Shown here piece after piece: positions 1 to 6,244 of a stretch of 15,920 nucleotides of DNA (position 1 is the first letter of the stretch; each line of letters begins with the position of its first letter). The stretch is from the NCBI GenBank assembly GCA_937943605.1, contig CALEAW010000018.1:1-15920 (forward strand). Reading direction: 5' to 3'. The notes under the pieces were generated by a model, which had not been told where the DNA came from, ran no database searches, and saw only the letters and a program-made list of their open reading frames with translations. The position numbers and the translations under genes are program-made. The stretch is from an uncultured Sutterella sp. GTDB lineage: Bacteria > Pseudomonadota > Gammaproteobacteria > Burkholderiales > Burkholderiaceae_F.

Positions 1-6
1 AATGAG

Positions 7-55
7 AAGGGGGCACTGCTTAGTCGACATGCGACTTTTGCAACACCCCCTTTTT
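7..55 (+). terminator. Terminator-like hairpin at the left edge
   Basis: AAGGGGG (7-13) pairs perfectly with CCCCCTT (46-52) and runs into a T tract (51-55), as expected for a plus-strand intrinsic terminator. The 32-nt loop contains a smaller hairpin, GTCG (23-26) with CGAC (32-35). It would serve a plus-strand gene left of the window, converging on fadD. On the minus strand the run after the stem is a poor T tract, so use as a fadD terminator is less likely. The long loop lowers confidence. Confidence 0.35.
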
Positions 56-72
56 GCTAAGCAGGCATCGTA

Positions 73-1806
73 TTACTTGATGTCTTTCAGTTCACGACGA
101 AGAATTTTGCCAACGGCCGTCTTCGGGAGAGAATCCACAAAGATGATTTCGCGTGGCATTTTGTAGCCAGTTAATTGCGTACGGCAATACTTCTTTACAT
201 CATCAGCTGTGAGACTCGGATCCTTACGAACGATCACGGCTTTCACGGTTTCGCCTGACTTGGCGCTCGGTACGCCGACGACACCAACTTCTAACACGCC
301 AGGCATGGAAGCGATAACGTTTTCAACTTCATTCGGATAGACGTTGAAACCAGACACCAGAATCATGTCCTTCTTACGGTCAGTAATGGTGATGCAACCG
401 CGCGTATCCATGTGACCAACGTCGCCCGTACGAAGCCAACCATCACGCAAAACAGCGGCAGTTTCTTCAGGTTTATTCCAGTAACCCTGCATGACCTGAG
501 GACCGCGAACACAAATCTCACCCGTAAATTCCGGAATGCGATCTGGAGATGGGCAACGGCCGAGATCTTTGAAGCCTTCGCCACGAATCGTCACTTCTGT
601 GGATGGAATGGGTACACCAACAGAACCATCCCACGGTGCGTTCGGGATGTTGCCACAGACGCCAGGAGAGCACTCAGTTAGGCCGTAAGCTTCGAGGATA
701 TTGCAGCCGGTTTGAGCCTTCCAACGTTCGGCGATGGTACGCTGAACTTGAGAGCCGCCACCCGCTGTCACTTTCAAGCGCGTGAACTTATGCGAACAGA
801 AAATCTTGTTGTTCAGCATCGCGGCAAAGAGCGTATTGACACCGACGATGATCGAGAAGTCCCACTTAATACATTCTTTCGCCAGACCATCGATATCGCG
901 CGGATTCGTAATCAAAACCATTGTCGCAGCAAACTGCGTGAAGGCTAAGGTCGCGCAAAGCGAGAAGATGTGGTAGAGCGGTAAAGCTGTCATGGCGACT
1001 TCTTCACCTTCCTTGAAGCTGCTAGCAAGCCAGCAACCCACCTGCTGCATATTGGCGAGCAAATTACGGTGTGTCAAAATGGCGCCCTTAGCAACCCCTG
1101 TTGTTCCACCGGTGTATTGCAAGAAGGCAATGTCCGTGGTCTTAATGGCATGAGGTTGGAAGCCGTGCTGGCGCCCTTTTGCAAGGGCGTCGTTGAAATT
1201 AACTGCGTGCGGAAGATGGTAGGCAGGCACCATCTTCTTAACGTGACGCACGACAAAATTCACTAATGTGCGCTTAAAGAAGGGGAAAAGGTCACCGACA
1301 CCTGTGGTGATAATGTGTTCACACTTGGTGCCTTCTAGAGCGTTTTGGAGCGTTTTAGCGAAGTTTTCAATGATAACAATCGCTTTTGCTTCTGAATCAC
1401 GCAACGTGGCATTAACTTCACGAGACGTGTAGAGCGGGTTGATGTTGACAACGATCATGCCAGCGCGAAGGCAGGCGAACATAGCAACCACATACTGCAA
1501 CAAGTTCGGCATCATGATGGCGACACGGTCGCCAGGTTGAAGGCCGAGACTCTGGAGGTAAGCTGCGAAGTCCTTTGTTAGGGTAGCTGTGTGACTATAA
1601 GTCAGATCGCATCCCATATTGGTGTACCCAACGTTGTTCGGATAGCGAGCAGCAATTTCATCAAGAACGGCAGGAATGCTAGCGTAGCGATCAGGATCGA
1701 TTTCGTGGGGACAACCAGCAGGATAAGAGTCAAACCAGGGGAACGTTTGTGTCATGGCTATGTGGTGATGAATTTCGTACGAATACATATTTGGCGGCGA
1801 CATCAA
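73..1806 (-). CDS. fadD: Long-chain-fatty-acid--CoA ligase (FadD)
   Basis: Cytoplasmic or membrane-associated acyl-CoA synthetase of the ANL (AMP-forming) superfamily. It activates long-chain fatty acids with ATP and CoA for beta-oxidation or phospholipid recycling. The protein (577 aa; E. coli FadD is 561) follows FadD closely from about residue 24 to the end. Visible motifs are the phosphate-binding loop YTGGTTGVAKG (231-241), YGLTE (374-378), the Gly-Asp of the hinge region (461-462), the fatty-acyl-CoA synthetase signature DRKKDMILVSGFNVYPNEVE (476-495) and the catalytic Lys567 in PKTAVGK. All key residues are present, so it should be active. The start is ambiguous. TTG at 1806 and the adjacent ATG at 1803 follow a GAGGA ribosome site. 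ATG at 1755 would give 560 aa, nearer the family length, but has no Shine-Dalgarno sequence. It is monocistronic: hemG upstream ends with its own terminator. Confidence 0.93.
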   Translation of the reverse strand: MMSPPNMYSYEIHHHIAMTQTFPWFDSYPAGCPHEIDPDRYASIPAVLDEIAARYPNNVGYTNMGCDLTYSHTATLTKDFAAYLQSLGLQPGDRVAIMMPNLLQYVVAMFACLRAGMIVVNINPLYTSREVNATLRDSEAKAIVIIENFAKTLQNALEGTKCEHIITTGVGDLFPFFKRTLVNFVVRHVKKMVPAYHLPHAVNFNDALAKGRQHGFQPHAIKTTDIAFLQYTGGTTGVAKGAILTHRNLLANMQQVGCWLASSFKEGEEVAMTALPLYHIFSLCATLAFTQFAATMVLITNPRDIDGLAKECIKWDFSIIVGVNTLFAAMLNNKIFCSHKFTRLKVTAGGGSQVQRTIAERWKAQTGCNILEAYGLTECSPGVCGNIPNAPWDGSVGVPIPSTEVTIRGEGFKDLGRCPSPDRIPEFTGEICVRGPQVMQGYWNKPEETAAVLRDGWLRTGDVGHMDTRGCITITDRKKDMILVSGFNVYPNEVENVIASMPGVLEVGVVGVPSAKSGETVKAVIVRKDPSLTADDVKKYCRTQLTGYKMPREIIFVDSLPKTAVGKILRRELKDIK

Positions 1807-1815
1807 TGAGGCTGT

Positions 1816-1820
1816 TCCTC
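1816..1820 (-). promoter_or_regulatory. Ribosome binding site of fadD
   Basis: GAGGA on the minus strand lies 9 nt before TTG (1806) and 12 nt before ATG (1803). It is the only purine-rich site near any of the possible fadD starts and favours the long form of the protein. Confidence 0.45.
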
Positions 1821-1881
1821 ATGAATTGCATGCAAGCCACGCGCCAACTATTAAGTTTAGCGAGATAAATCGTCGAAAACG

Positions 1882-1910
1882 AGTATAAAAATCAGTATTA
1901 ATACCCAGAA
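1882..1910 (-). promoter_or_regulatory. Possible fadD promoter
   Basis: The minus strand reads TATACT (1887-1882), a 5/6 match to the -10 consensus, preceded at 17 nt by TTCTGG (1910-1905), a poor -35 box. It lies in the only gap upstream of fadD, just after the hemG terminator, and would give a leader of about 70 nt. Support is mainly positional. Confidence 0.27.
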
Positions 1911-1942
1911 AAAAGAAAAAGCCCCCACTTTTGGAGGCTTTT
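1909..1942 (-). terminator. Intrinsic terminator of hemG
   Basis: The arms 1942-1933 and 1926-1917 form a 10-bp stem with a 6-nt loop, followed on the minus strand by TCTTTTTT. The single non-Watson-Crick position is G-U in the minus-strand RNA but C-A in the plus-strand RNA, so the structure belongs to the minus strand. It lies about 20 nt past the hemG stop codon and separates hemG from fadD. Confidence 0.85.
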
Positions 1943-1960
1943 CTTTGAGTCTAAAGCTTG

Positions 1961-2500
1961 TTAGGCTTCAAGCGTCAAGCAATGACGAGCATATTCTTCA
2001 ACGGCATCCCAATCCGTGTAGTCAATCACGGCGGTCATTTCCGTCGGGCCCTTCGTCATCTTCATGATCATCTGAATAAGCTTGGCGTCGATCCAGTTCC
2101 AGTTCGGGTAGTCAACTTTACCGGCAAAGCACTTCACATCCTTCGGATGCCAAGGATTATTTTCCAAGAACTTGCGGCAGTAGACGTTACCTTCCGGCGT
2201 AGCCTTAGCCGGATTACGAGCGATCACGGTGACGTTGAAGAAGCTGTTGGGCTTGGCGTCAAGTACAGACTTCCACTTGTTCACGAATGCAAGGAAGTCC
2301 TTACGGAACTTGCCATAAAGAACAGGTGCGCCAGCGATGACCAGGTCATACTTGTTCCAATCAATCCCTTCACGGTCAGCTTCGAGCACATGCATCATGT
2401 CAGCCTGATTGCCTTCAGCGATGATGGTTTCCCAAATGCGGCGGGCAATACGAGCGGTATGGCCGGAGCGGCTATCGTAAACGACGAGCACCGTCTTCAT
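1961..2500 (-). CDS. hemG: Menaquinone-dependent protoporphyrinogen IX dehydrogenase (HemG), long-chain flavodoxin fold
   Basis: FMN protein of the HemG family. It oxidises protoporphyrinogen IX to protoporphyrin IX, passing electrons to membrane quinones, so haem synthesis can proceed without oxygen. The protein has 179 aa (E. coli HemG 181). The N-terminus carries the flavodoxin phosphate-binding loop SRSGHT (10-15). The HemG-specific insert is recognisable: VIARNPAKATPEGN, then YCRKFLENNPWHP and AGKVDYPNWNWID. The C-terminal MIMKMTKGPTE and DYTDWDAV also match the family. The start ATG has a good GGAG site 7 nt upstream. It stands alone, with its own terminator downstream and a divergent gap upstream. 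A simple flavodoxin is unlikely because of the insert and the C-terminal match. Confidence 0.9.
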   Translation of the reverse strand: MKTVLVVYDSRSGHTARIARRIWETIIAEGNQADMMHVLEADREGIDWNKYDLVIAGAPVLYGKFRKDFLAFVNKWKSVLDAKPNSFFNVTVIARNPAKATPEGNVYCRKFLENNPWHPKDVKCFAGKVDYPNWNWIDAKLIQMIMKMTKGPTEMTAVIDYTDWDAVEEYARHCLTLEA

Positions 2501-2807
2501 GTTTATTCTCCAAAAGGGTCTGTCAGCACGTGCATAACACGGCTTGAAAAAATGTGATTGATGAGTGTGATTTGACAGGTCTTTCTCACTCTGTCGAGTA
2601 TTTTAACTGAGGCTTTATTGCGATTAGCTTAAACCTTATAGTGGATGAAGTGAAGTTTACGGGTAAAACCTGATAAATTTTTAAAAATCAGTGGTACAAT
2701 CACGCACTTATGACAGCCAATGGCTGTTGAAGATTGATGATTAGCTGTACCTCGTTTTTATCGCCAAAAATACGCGTTTTGGGGACAGCAGACTACTATG
2801 GAAGAAT
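2501..2807. other. Gene-free divergent gap between hemG and infA
   Basis: This gap must carry the promoters for hemG (leftward) and infA (rightward). Only the infA promoter is convincing. Other visible items are a direct repeat TGTGATT at 2553-2559 and 2566-2572 (13-bp period, close to hemG), an isolated consensus-like TTGACA at 2572-2577 with no good -10 at normal spacing, the palindrome GCACGTGC at 2526-2533, and a small hairpin ACAGCC/GGCTGT (2713-2727) in the presumed infA leader. The short open frames across it are unconvincing and I see no small gene. Confidence 0.6.
2670..2700 (+). promoter_or_regulatory. Probable infA promoter
   Basis: TACAAT (2695-2700) is preceded by TGG, giving an extended -10 element. 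CTGATA (2670-2675) is a 4/6 match to the -35 box at a long 19-nt spacing. The extended -10 could compensate. An imperfect palindrome, TGAT-N12-ATCA (2671-2690), overlaps the promoter. Transcription would start near 2707, leaving a leader of about 100 nt. Confidence 0.45.
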
Positions 2808-3065
2808 ATGGCAAAGGAAGATCTCATTGAGATGTCGGGCCAGGTGCTTGAAGTCCTGCCCGATGCCCGCTATCGCGTTAAGCTCGACAACGGTCATGAA
2901 TTGGTGGCTTACACCAACGGTAAGATGCGTAAGCATCACATCCGCATTCTCGCGGGTGATAAGGTTTCTCTTGAACTCTCACCGTACGACTTGACCAAGG
3001 GCCGCATCACCTTCCGTCACATTGAAGGTCGTCCGCCCGCTGCCGCTGCTGCTCGTCGTCGTTGA
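2808..3065 (+). CDS. infA: Translation initiation factor IF-1, tailed second-type paralogue
   Basis: IF-1 is a single S1/OB-fold protein that binds the 30S A site during initiation. The core (residues 1-71) matches IF-1: MAKEDLIEMSGQVLEVLPDA at the start, then RVKLDNGHELVAY, GKMRKHHIRILAGDKV and YDLTKGRITFRH. Classic IF-1 is about 72 aa and ends near YDLSRARIVFRAK. This protein has 85 aa, reads YDLTKGRITFRH and adds an Ala-run/Arg tail (PPAAAAARRR). As I recall, that form is the second IF-1 of Burkholderiales, found outside the ribosomal-protein operons. Its solitary position, with its own promoter and terminator and no secY, rpmJ or rpsM nearby, agrees. The ATG follows GGAAG closely (3 nt). 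Whether a classical infA exists elsewhere cannot be seen from the window. Confidence 0.9.
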   Translation: MAKEDLIEMSGQVLEVLPDARYRVKLDNGHELVAYTNGKMRKHHIRILAGDKVSLELSPYDLTKGRITFRHIEGRPPAAAAARRR

Positions 3066-3080
3066 TAGCCCAGTGAATAT

Positions 3081-3121
3081 AAAGAAAAAGCCCCTCGATT
3101 TGGTCGAGGGGCTTTTTCTTT
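3081..3121. terminator. Bidirectional terminator between infA and the cdsA-like gene
   Basis: A perfect 18-bp inverted repeat (3081-3098 with 3104-3121) has a 5-nt loop. The GC core CCCCTCGA/TCGAGGGG is flanked by an A-rich and a T-rich run, so each strand gives a stem followed by U. It sits between the stops of convergent infA (3065) and the cdsA-like gene (3126) and serves both. Confidence 0.93.
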
Positions 3122-3125
3122 AGGC

Positions 3126-4097
3126 TTAGAACGTGTCTTTATAGAGGATAAAGAACGTAATCGTAAGGTGGTAAAAGACAGGTGCCGCAAAGGTAAGTGG
3201 CGCGAGTCGAGCCAAAGTACCACGAGTGATATACAGGTCGCTTTCGCTAGCGAGTCTAGCTGCGCCCATGCTACGACGCACTGCATTAATCACCATGTCA
3301 CCCAACACGCAGGAAATGGCAATGGCGATGGCCATCAAGACAGCCTGCCAAGCACGGAAAGGCGTGATCCAGAACATGGCGGCACCCGCAAGAATCCCGC
3401 AAAAAGAACCGATCAACGTTCCTTTAATGGTGCGGTTGGTGTTGAAATTCAGGCTCTTGCCACCGAAGAACGAGCTTGCAATACTAGATGCAAGGTCGCA
3501 TACAAAGACAACAAGCAAGAAGAATAACAACATCAGGGGGCCTGAAGAGTTATAGCGCGTGTAATCCAACATGGCGATAGCAGGTGCGTGGCTGACGCAG
3601 AAAACGCAAAGCATAATGCCCCACTGAACCTTGGCTACACGCTCAAGGTAGCGTTCCGTGTCCTTGGAGATGGCCATGATGACGGGTAGCGCCAAGAACA
3701 AATACGTCGGAATGAAAAGGGTCATAAAGTAGGAAAGCTCAAACCCAATTAACGCGTATTGAACCGGAATAGCAATGTAAAAAGCCACAACCAAAGCGTG
3801 ATGGTCTGTGGGTTTTGTGGGGGTGATTGCGATGAATTCTCTTAGCAAGAAGAAGCTGATCAATGCAAAAAAGACCAAAAGTGTTGCTTGGCCAAGCGCA
3901 AAGGCAATGGCGAAAACAGCAATCAGCCACCAGGACATACGAACGCGTGCGTTAACAGCAAGTAGACGTGCACGTTGTTCGGCGGAGTCACTGCGCTTCA
4001 GTGACCAGGCAGAATAAAAAGTACCGATTGCAGCTAAGAGTAAGAGGCCTACGAACAAAATGACATAGGCTTCCTGGATCGTAAAACCGAGTCTCAT
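3126..4097 (-). CDS. CdsA/YnbB-family membrane protein with degenerate catalytic signature
   Basis: Polytopic inner-membrane protein (323 aa, about eight hydrophobic segments) of the phosphatidate cytidylyltransferase family. It resembles the YnbB branch, for example in SWW at 55-57 followed by FFALISFFLLREF (76-88). Active members make CDP-diacylglycerol from phosphatidate and CTP. Family landmarks remain: Asp201 (CDLASS), FGGK (211-214) and Gly-Asp 266-267. The catalytic region does not. KKTxEG reads NRTIKG (221-226), KRDxGxKD reads RRSMGAAR (274-281), and HGGxxDRxD reads TRGTLARLA (291-299), losing both Asp. The sequence right after (LTFAAPVFYH) aligns normally, so a frameshift is excluded. 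It overlaps the plsC-like stop by ATGA, implying translational coupling. I infer a non-catalytic or changed function. It is probably not the cell's main CdsA. Confidence 0.8.
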   Translation of the reverse strand: MRLGFTIQEAYVILFVGLLLLAAIGTFYSAWSLKRSDSAEQRARLLAVNARVRMSWWLIAVFAIAFALGQATLLVFFALISFFLLREFIAITPTKPTDHHALVVAFYIAIPVQYALIGFELSYFMTLFIPTYLFLALPVIMAISKDTERYLERVAKVQWGIMLCVFCVSHAPAIAMLDYTRYNSSGPLMLLFFLLVVFVCDLASSIASSFFGGKSLNFNTNRTIKGTLIGSFCGILAGAAMFWITPFRAWQAVLMAIAIAISCVLGDMVINAVRRSMGAARLASESDLYITRGTLARLAPLTFAAPVFYHLTITFFILYKDTF

Positions 4098-4708
4098 GGT
4101 TGGGCCAACGAAATAATTGCGTTACGGGCGCGTTCGAGGAAGTCTTCCTTTAGATCGTCCGGGGAATGTTCAAGAGGTTCACCGAAGCGAATAGAGCAGA
4201 CGGTGGGCACGGGGAGCAGAACCCCTTTGGGCATGGCTCGATGCAGGTTTTCAATATAGACTGGAATCAGCTCCACTTGAGGAAATTCCTTCATTAAGCG
4301 CCAAATGCCTGACTTGAAATCGCTCGGCAACGGCTGAGGGCGACGTGTTCCTTCTGGGAAAATAATCAGAGAAGACCCTTCTTGTAAGGCTTGACGTAAT
4401 GGATCAAGCGGGTTGCTGTGTTCAGTACGACGGCGGTCGACAAGCACGACATTGAGCTCTTCTAAAGCGATGCGACGACGAAGAACGCCTTTTTCCCAAT
4501 AGTCTTTGGCTGCAACAGGACGAACGAATGGCCGCAATTGTGGCGGCAAAGAAGCCCAAATGACAATAGTGTCAAGATGGCTAGTGTGATTTGCGAAATA
4601 AATACGCTGCTTGGAAGATGGGGCGCAACCCTGCCAATGCGGGTAGGCGCCAACAAGTAGTCTAGTGAGCCACACAATGGGCGTCATTAGTTTGAACGAT
4701 TTGAACAC
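4094..4708 (-). CDS. 1-acyl-sn-glycerol-3-phosphate acyltransferase family protein (PlsC-like)
   Basis: Membrane-associated acyltransferase that would turn lysophosphatidic acid into phosphatidic acid, or acylate a related lysophospholipid. All four PlsC blocks are visible in 204 aa: the HX4D motif NHTSHLD (40-46, His41 and Asp46), VVLVDRRR (87-94), IIFPEGTR (115-122) and LIPVYIENLH (147-156). The catalytic residues are intact, in contrast to the next gene. The start is GTG at 4708, with AGGAA 6 nt upstream. The in-frame ATG at 4687 lacks a ribosome site. The stop overlaps the cdsA-like start (ATGA), so the two proteins are made in step. A promoter with perfect TATAAT precedes it. The exact acyl donor and lyso-lipid cannot be read from sequence. 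Confidence 0.87.
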   Translation of the reverse strand: MFKSFKLMTPIVWLTRLLVGAYPHWQGCAPSSKQRIYFANHTSHLDTIVIWASLPPQLRPFVRPVAAKDYWEKGVLRRRIALEELNVVLVDRRRTEHSNPLDPLRQALQEGSSLIIFPEGTRRPQPLPSDFKSGIWRLMKEFPQVELIPVYIENLHRAMPKGVLLPVPTVCSIRFGEPLEHSPDDLKEDFLERARNAIISLAQP

Positions 4709-4714
4709 GGTGCG

Positions 4715-4719
4715 TTCCT
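4715..4719 (-). promoter_or_regulatory. Ribosome binding site fixing the GTG start of plsC-like
   Basis: AGGAA on the minus strand lies 6 nt before GTG (4708). The only other near start, ATG at 4687, has no such site. Confidence 0.6.
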
Positions 4720-4737
4720 GTGTAGATGAATCTATCC

Positions 4738-4767
4738 ATTATAAACCGCTGGGCTAGACGGCATCAC
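4738..4767 (-). promoter_or_regulatory. Possible internal promoter for the plsC-cdsA-like pair
   Basis: A perfect -10 hexamer TATAAT (4743-4738) lies in the 55-nt gap between tldD and plsC. The best -35 is GTGATG (4767-4762) at 18 nt, only a 3/6 match. Initiation near 4731 would leave a leader of about 22 nt that still includes the AGGAA ribosome site. It would let the lipid genes be expressed apart from yhdP/nit/tldD. Confidence 0.42.
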
Positions 4768-6242
4768 TCCTCAGGGTGGTTCGTTCCACCAACGGTCAAA
4801 GCATCGATGCGCAAGGTTGGCATACCCACGCCGACAGGGATATGTTGGCCCTCTTTACCACATTGGCCTGTGCCGTCGTCAAGCGCGGGATCGTTACCAA
4901 CCATGGGAATGTGTTTGAGGGCTTCTGGGCCTGAGCCAGATAACATGGCACCCCGAACGGGGCGTGTTAGTTTGCCATTTTCAATGAGATAGGCCTTGCT
5001 CATGGCAAAGACAAATTTGCCATTGGTAATGTCAACCTGGCCACCACTAAAGTTACTTGCATAGATTCCATATTTGACCGATTGAATGACCTCTTCAGGG
5101 GTATGAGAGCCGGCAAGCATAAAGGTATTGGTCATACGAGGAAGTGGTAGCGTTGCAAAACTTTCTCGTCGACCGTTGCCTGTTGGTGTCTCATTGAGGA
5201 GTCGAGCGTTCGTTAAGTCGTGCATGAAACCAGTGAGGATGCCATCTTCGATGAGAGTTGTACGCGAGGCAGGGGTTCCTTCATCATCAATTGAGATGGA
5301 GCCGCGTGCGTTTGCGATTGTGCCGTCATCCACTACGGTGACGCCTGGCGACGCAATGCGTTGACCTAACATCTCTGAAAATGCTGAGGTGCCTTTACGA
5401 ATGAAGTCACTTTCTAAGCCATGACCGATCGCTTCATGAAGAAGAATGCCAGGCCAACCGTGACCTAATACAACTGGCATGATACCCACGGGAGTAGGAT
5501 CGGCATGAAGATTATGCAATGCTTCGCTGACTGCGTCTGATGCCCACTTGTAAAGACGTTCTTTGGTGAAGAAATCCAAACCTAGACGAGATCCACCACC
5601 CGCTGTGGCGCGTTCTTTGCGGCCATTTTCCATGGTCAAAACGTTAATTGACAGGTAAACCATCGGTTTGATATCCCCGGTCAATAAGCCGTCAAGTCGA
5701 TAAAGCAACATGCTGTCGGTTTCACACTGCAAGGTGACTGTGACATCAATAACACGAGGATCTATGGATCGCGCTAAGGCATCAGCTTCTTGAATTAACG
5801 CTAGGGCTTTAGTCGTATTAGCGTTGTCAGTTGGATCATGTATATCGTAAACGGGCGCATAAGGTTGATGATGTACTGATAGCGGAAGAATGACATCATC
5901 ATTGCCTTGCTCAAGGCGCCCGTGTTTGGCGACGGTACTTGCTGCGTCAAGTAACGAGGATTCCGAGAGAATGTCTGTATAGGCCAACGTAGAGGTTTCG
6001 CCACAGACCGTGCGCAAACCTGCACCTCGGTCAATGGAGTAGCTACCTGTTTTGATTTTTCCTTCGTCAAAGACCCAGGCGCGTGAGATGGTTTGTTGCA
6101 AGTAAATGTCAGCCCAGTCTGTTTTGGCGTGACACATGTGTGCGAGCACCCGTCTTAAACGATCAGCATCGAGGTCGGACGAATTAAAAAAAAGCGCTTG
6201 AGCGCTTTGAAGACGCTCAAGCGAAGCGGTTGATTGATTCAT
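4764..6242 (-). CDS. tldD: Metalloprotease TldD
   Basis: TldD is the catalytic half of the TldD/TldE (PmbA) zinc protease, a cytoplasmic heterodimer that degrades unfolded peptides and matures some ribosomal peptides such as microcin B17. The protein has 492 aa (E. coli 481). The active-site motif HEAIGH (269-274) gives metal ligands His269 and His274 and catalytic Glu270. The third ligand is Cys461 in GQCGKEGQ, followed by the conserved PVGVGMPTL and LTVGGT near the C-terminus. All are intact. No pmbA/tldE lies in the window, so the partner must be elsewhere. The ATG lies two bases after the stop of the nit-like gene and has no clear ribosome site, suggesting reinitiation by ribosomes finishing that gene. 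The first 20 codons contain a terminator-like hairpin, listed separately. Confidence 0.94.
   Translation of the reverse strand: MNQSTASLERLQSAQALFFNSSDLDADRLRRVLAHMCHAKTDWADIYLQQTISRAWVFDEGKIKTGSYSIDRGAGLRTVCGETSTLAYTDILSESSLLDAASTVAKHGRLEQGNDDVILPLSVHHQPYAPVYDIHDPTDNANTTKALALIQEADALARSIDPRVIDVTVTLQCETDSMLLYRLDGLLTGDIKPMVYLSINVLTMENGRKERATAGGGSRLGLDFFTKERLYKWASDAVSEALHNLHADPTPVGIMPVVLGHGWPGILLHEAIGHGLESDFIRKGTSAFSEMLGQRIASPGVTVVDDGTIANARGSISIDDEGTPASRTTLIEDGILTGFMHDLTNARLLNETPTGNGRRESFATLPLPRMTNTFMLAGSHTPEEVIQSVKYGIYASNFSGGQVDITNGKFVFAMSKAYLIENGKLTRPVRGAMLSGSGPEALKHIPMVGNDPALDDGTGQCGKEGQHIPVGVGMPTLRIDALTVGGTNHPEE
6186..6223 (-). terminator. Intrinsic terminator or attenuator inside the 5' end of tldD
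   Basis: The minus strand reads CGCTTGAGCG (6223-6214), a 9-nt loop, the exact complement CGCTCAAGCG (6204-6195), then C and eight T (6193-6186). This is a complete intrinsic terminator: a 10-bp stem with 7 G-C pairs and a U8 tract. It lies at codons 7-19 of tldD, encoding part of SLERLQSAQALFF. RNA polymerase coming from yhdP/nit could stop here unless ribosomes entering tldD cover the stem. Confidence 0.6.
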
Positions 6243-6244
6243 GT

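Noticed and set aside
1958..2557. 199-codon plus-strand open frame opposite hemG
   Set aside because: It lies antisense over the whole of hemG, which is identified along its full length. Its protein resembles nothing I recognise and it has no ribosome site.
2551..2572. FNR or CRP site upstream of hemG
   Set aside because: The TTGAT half has no ATCAA partner at four bases, and the two TGTGA elements are direct, not inverted.
2734..2994. 86-codon plus-strand frame overlapping infA
   Set aside because: It is out of frame with a clear IF-1 over most of its length, and its protein looks like translated wrong-frame sequence.
3126..3330. Frameshift or sequencing error as the cause of the lost CdsA signature
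   Set aside because: I retranslated the region. Family-like sequence continues in the same frame on both sides of each changed motif (LGD before, LTFAAPVFYH after), so no shift occurs.
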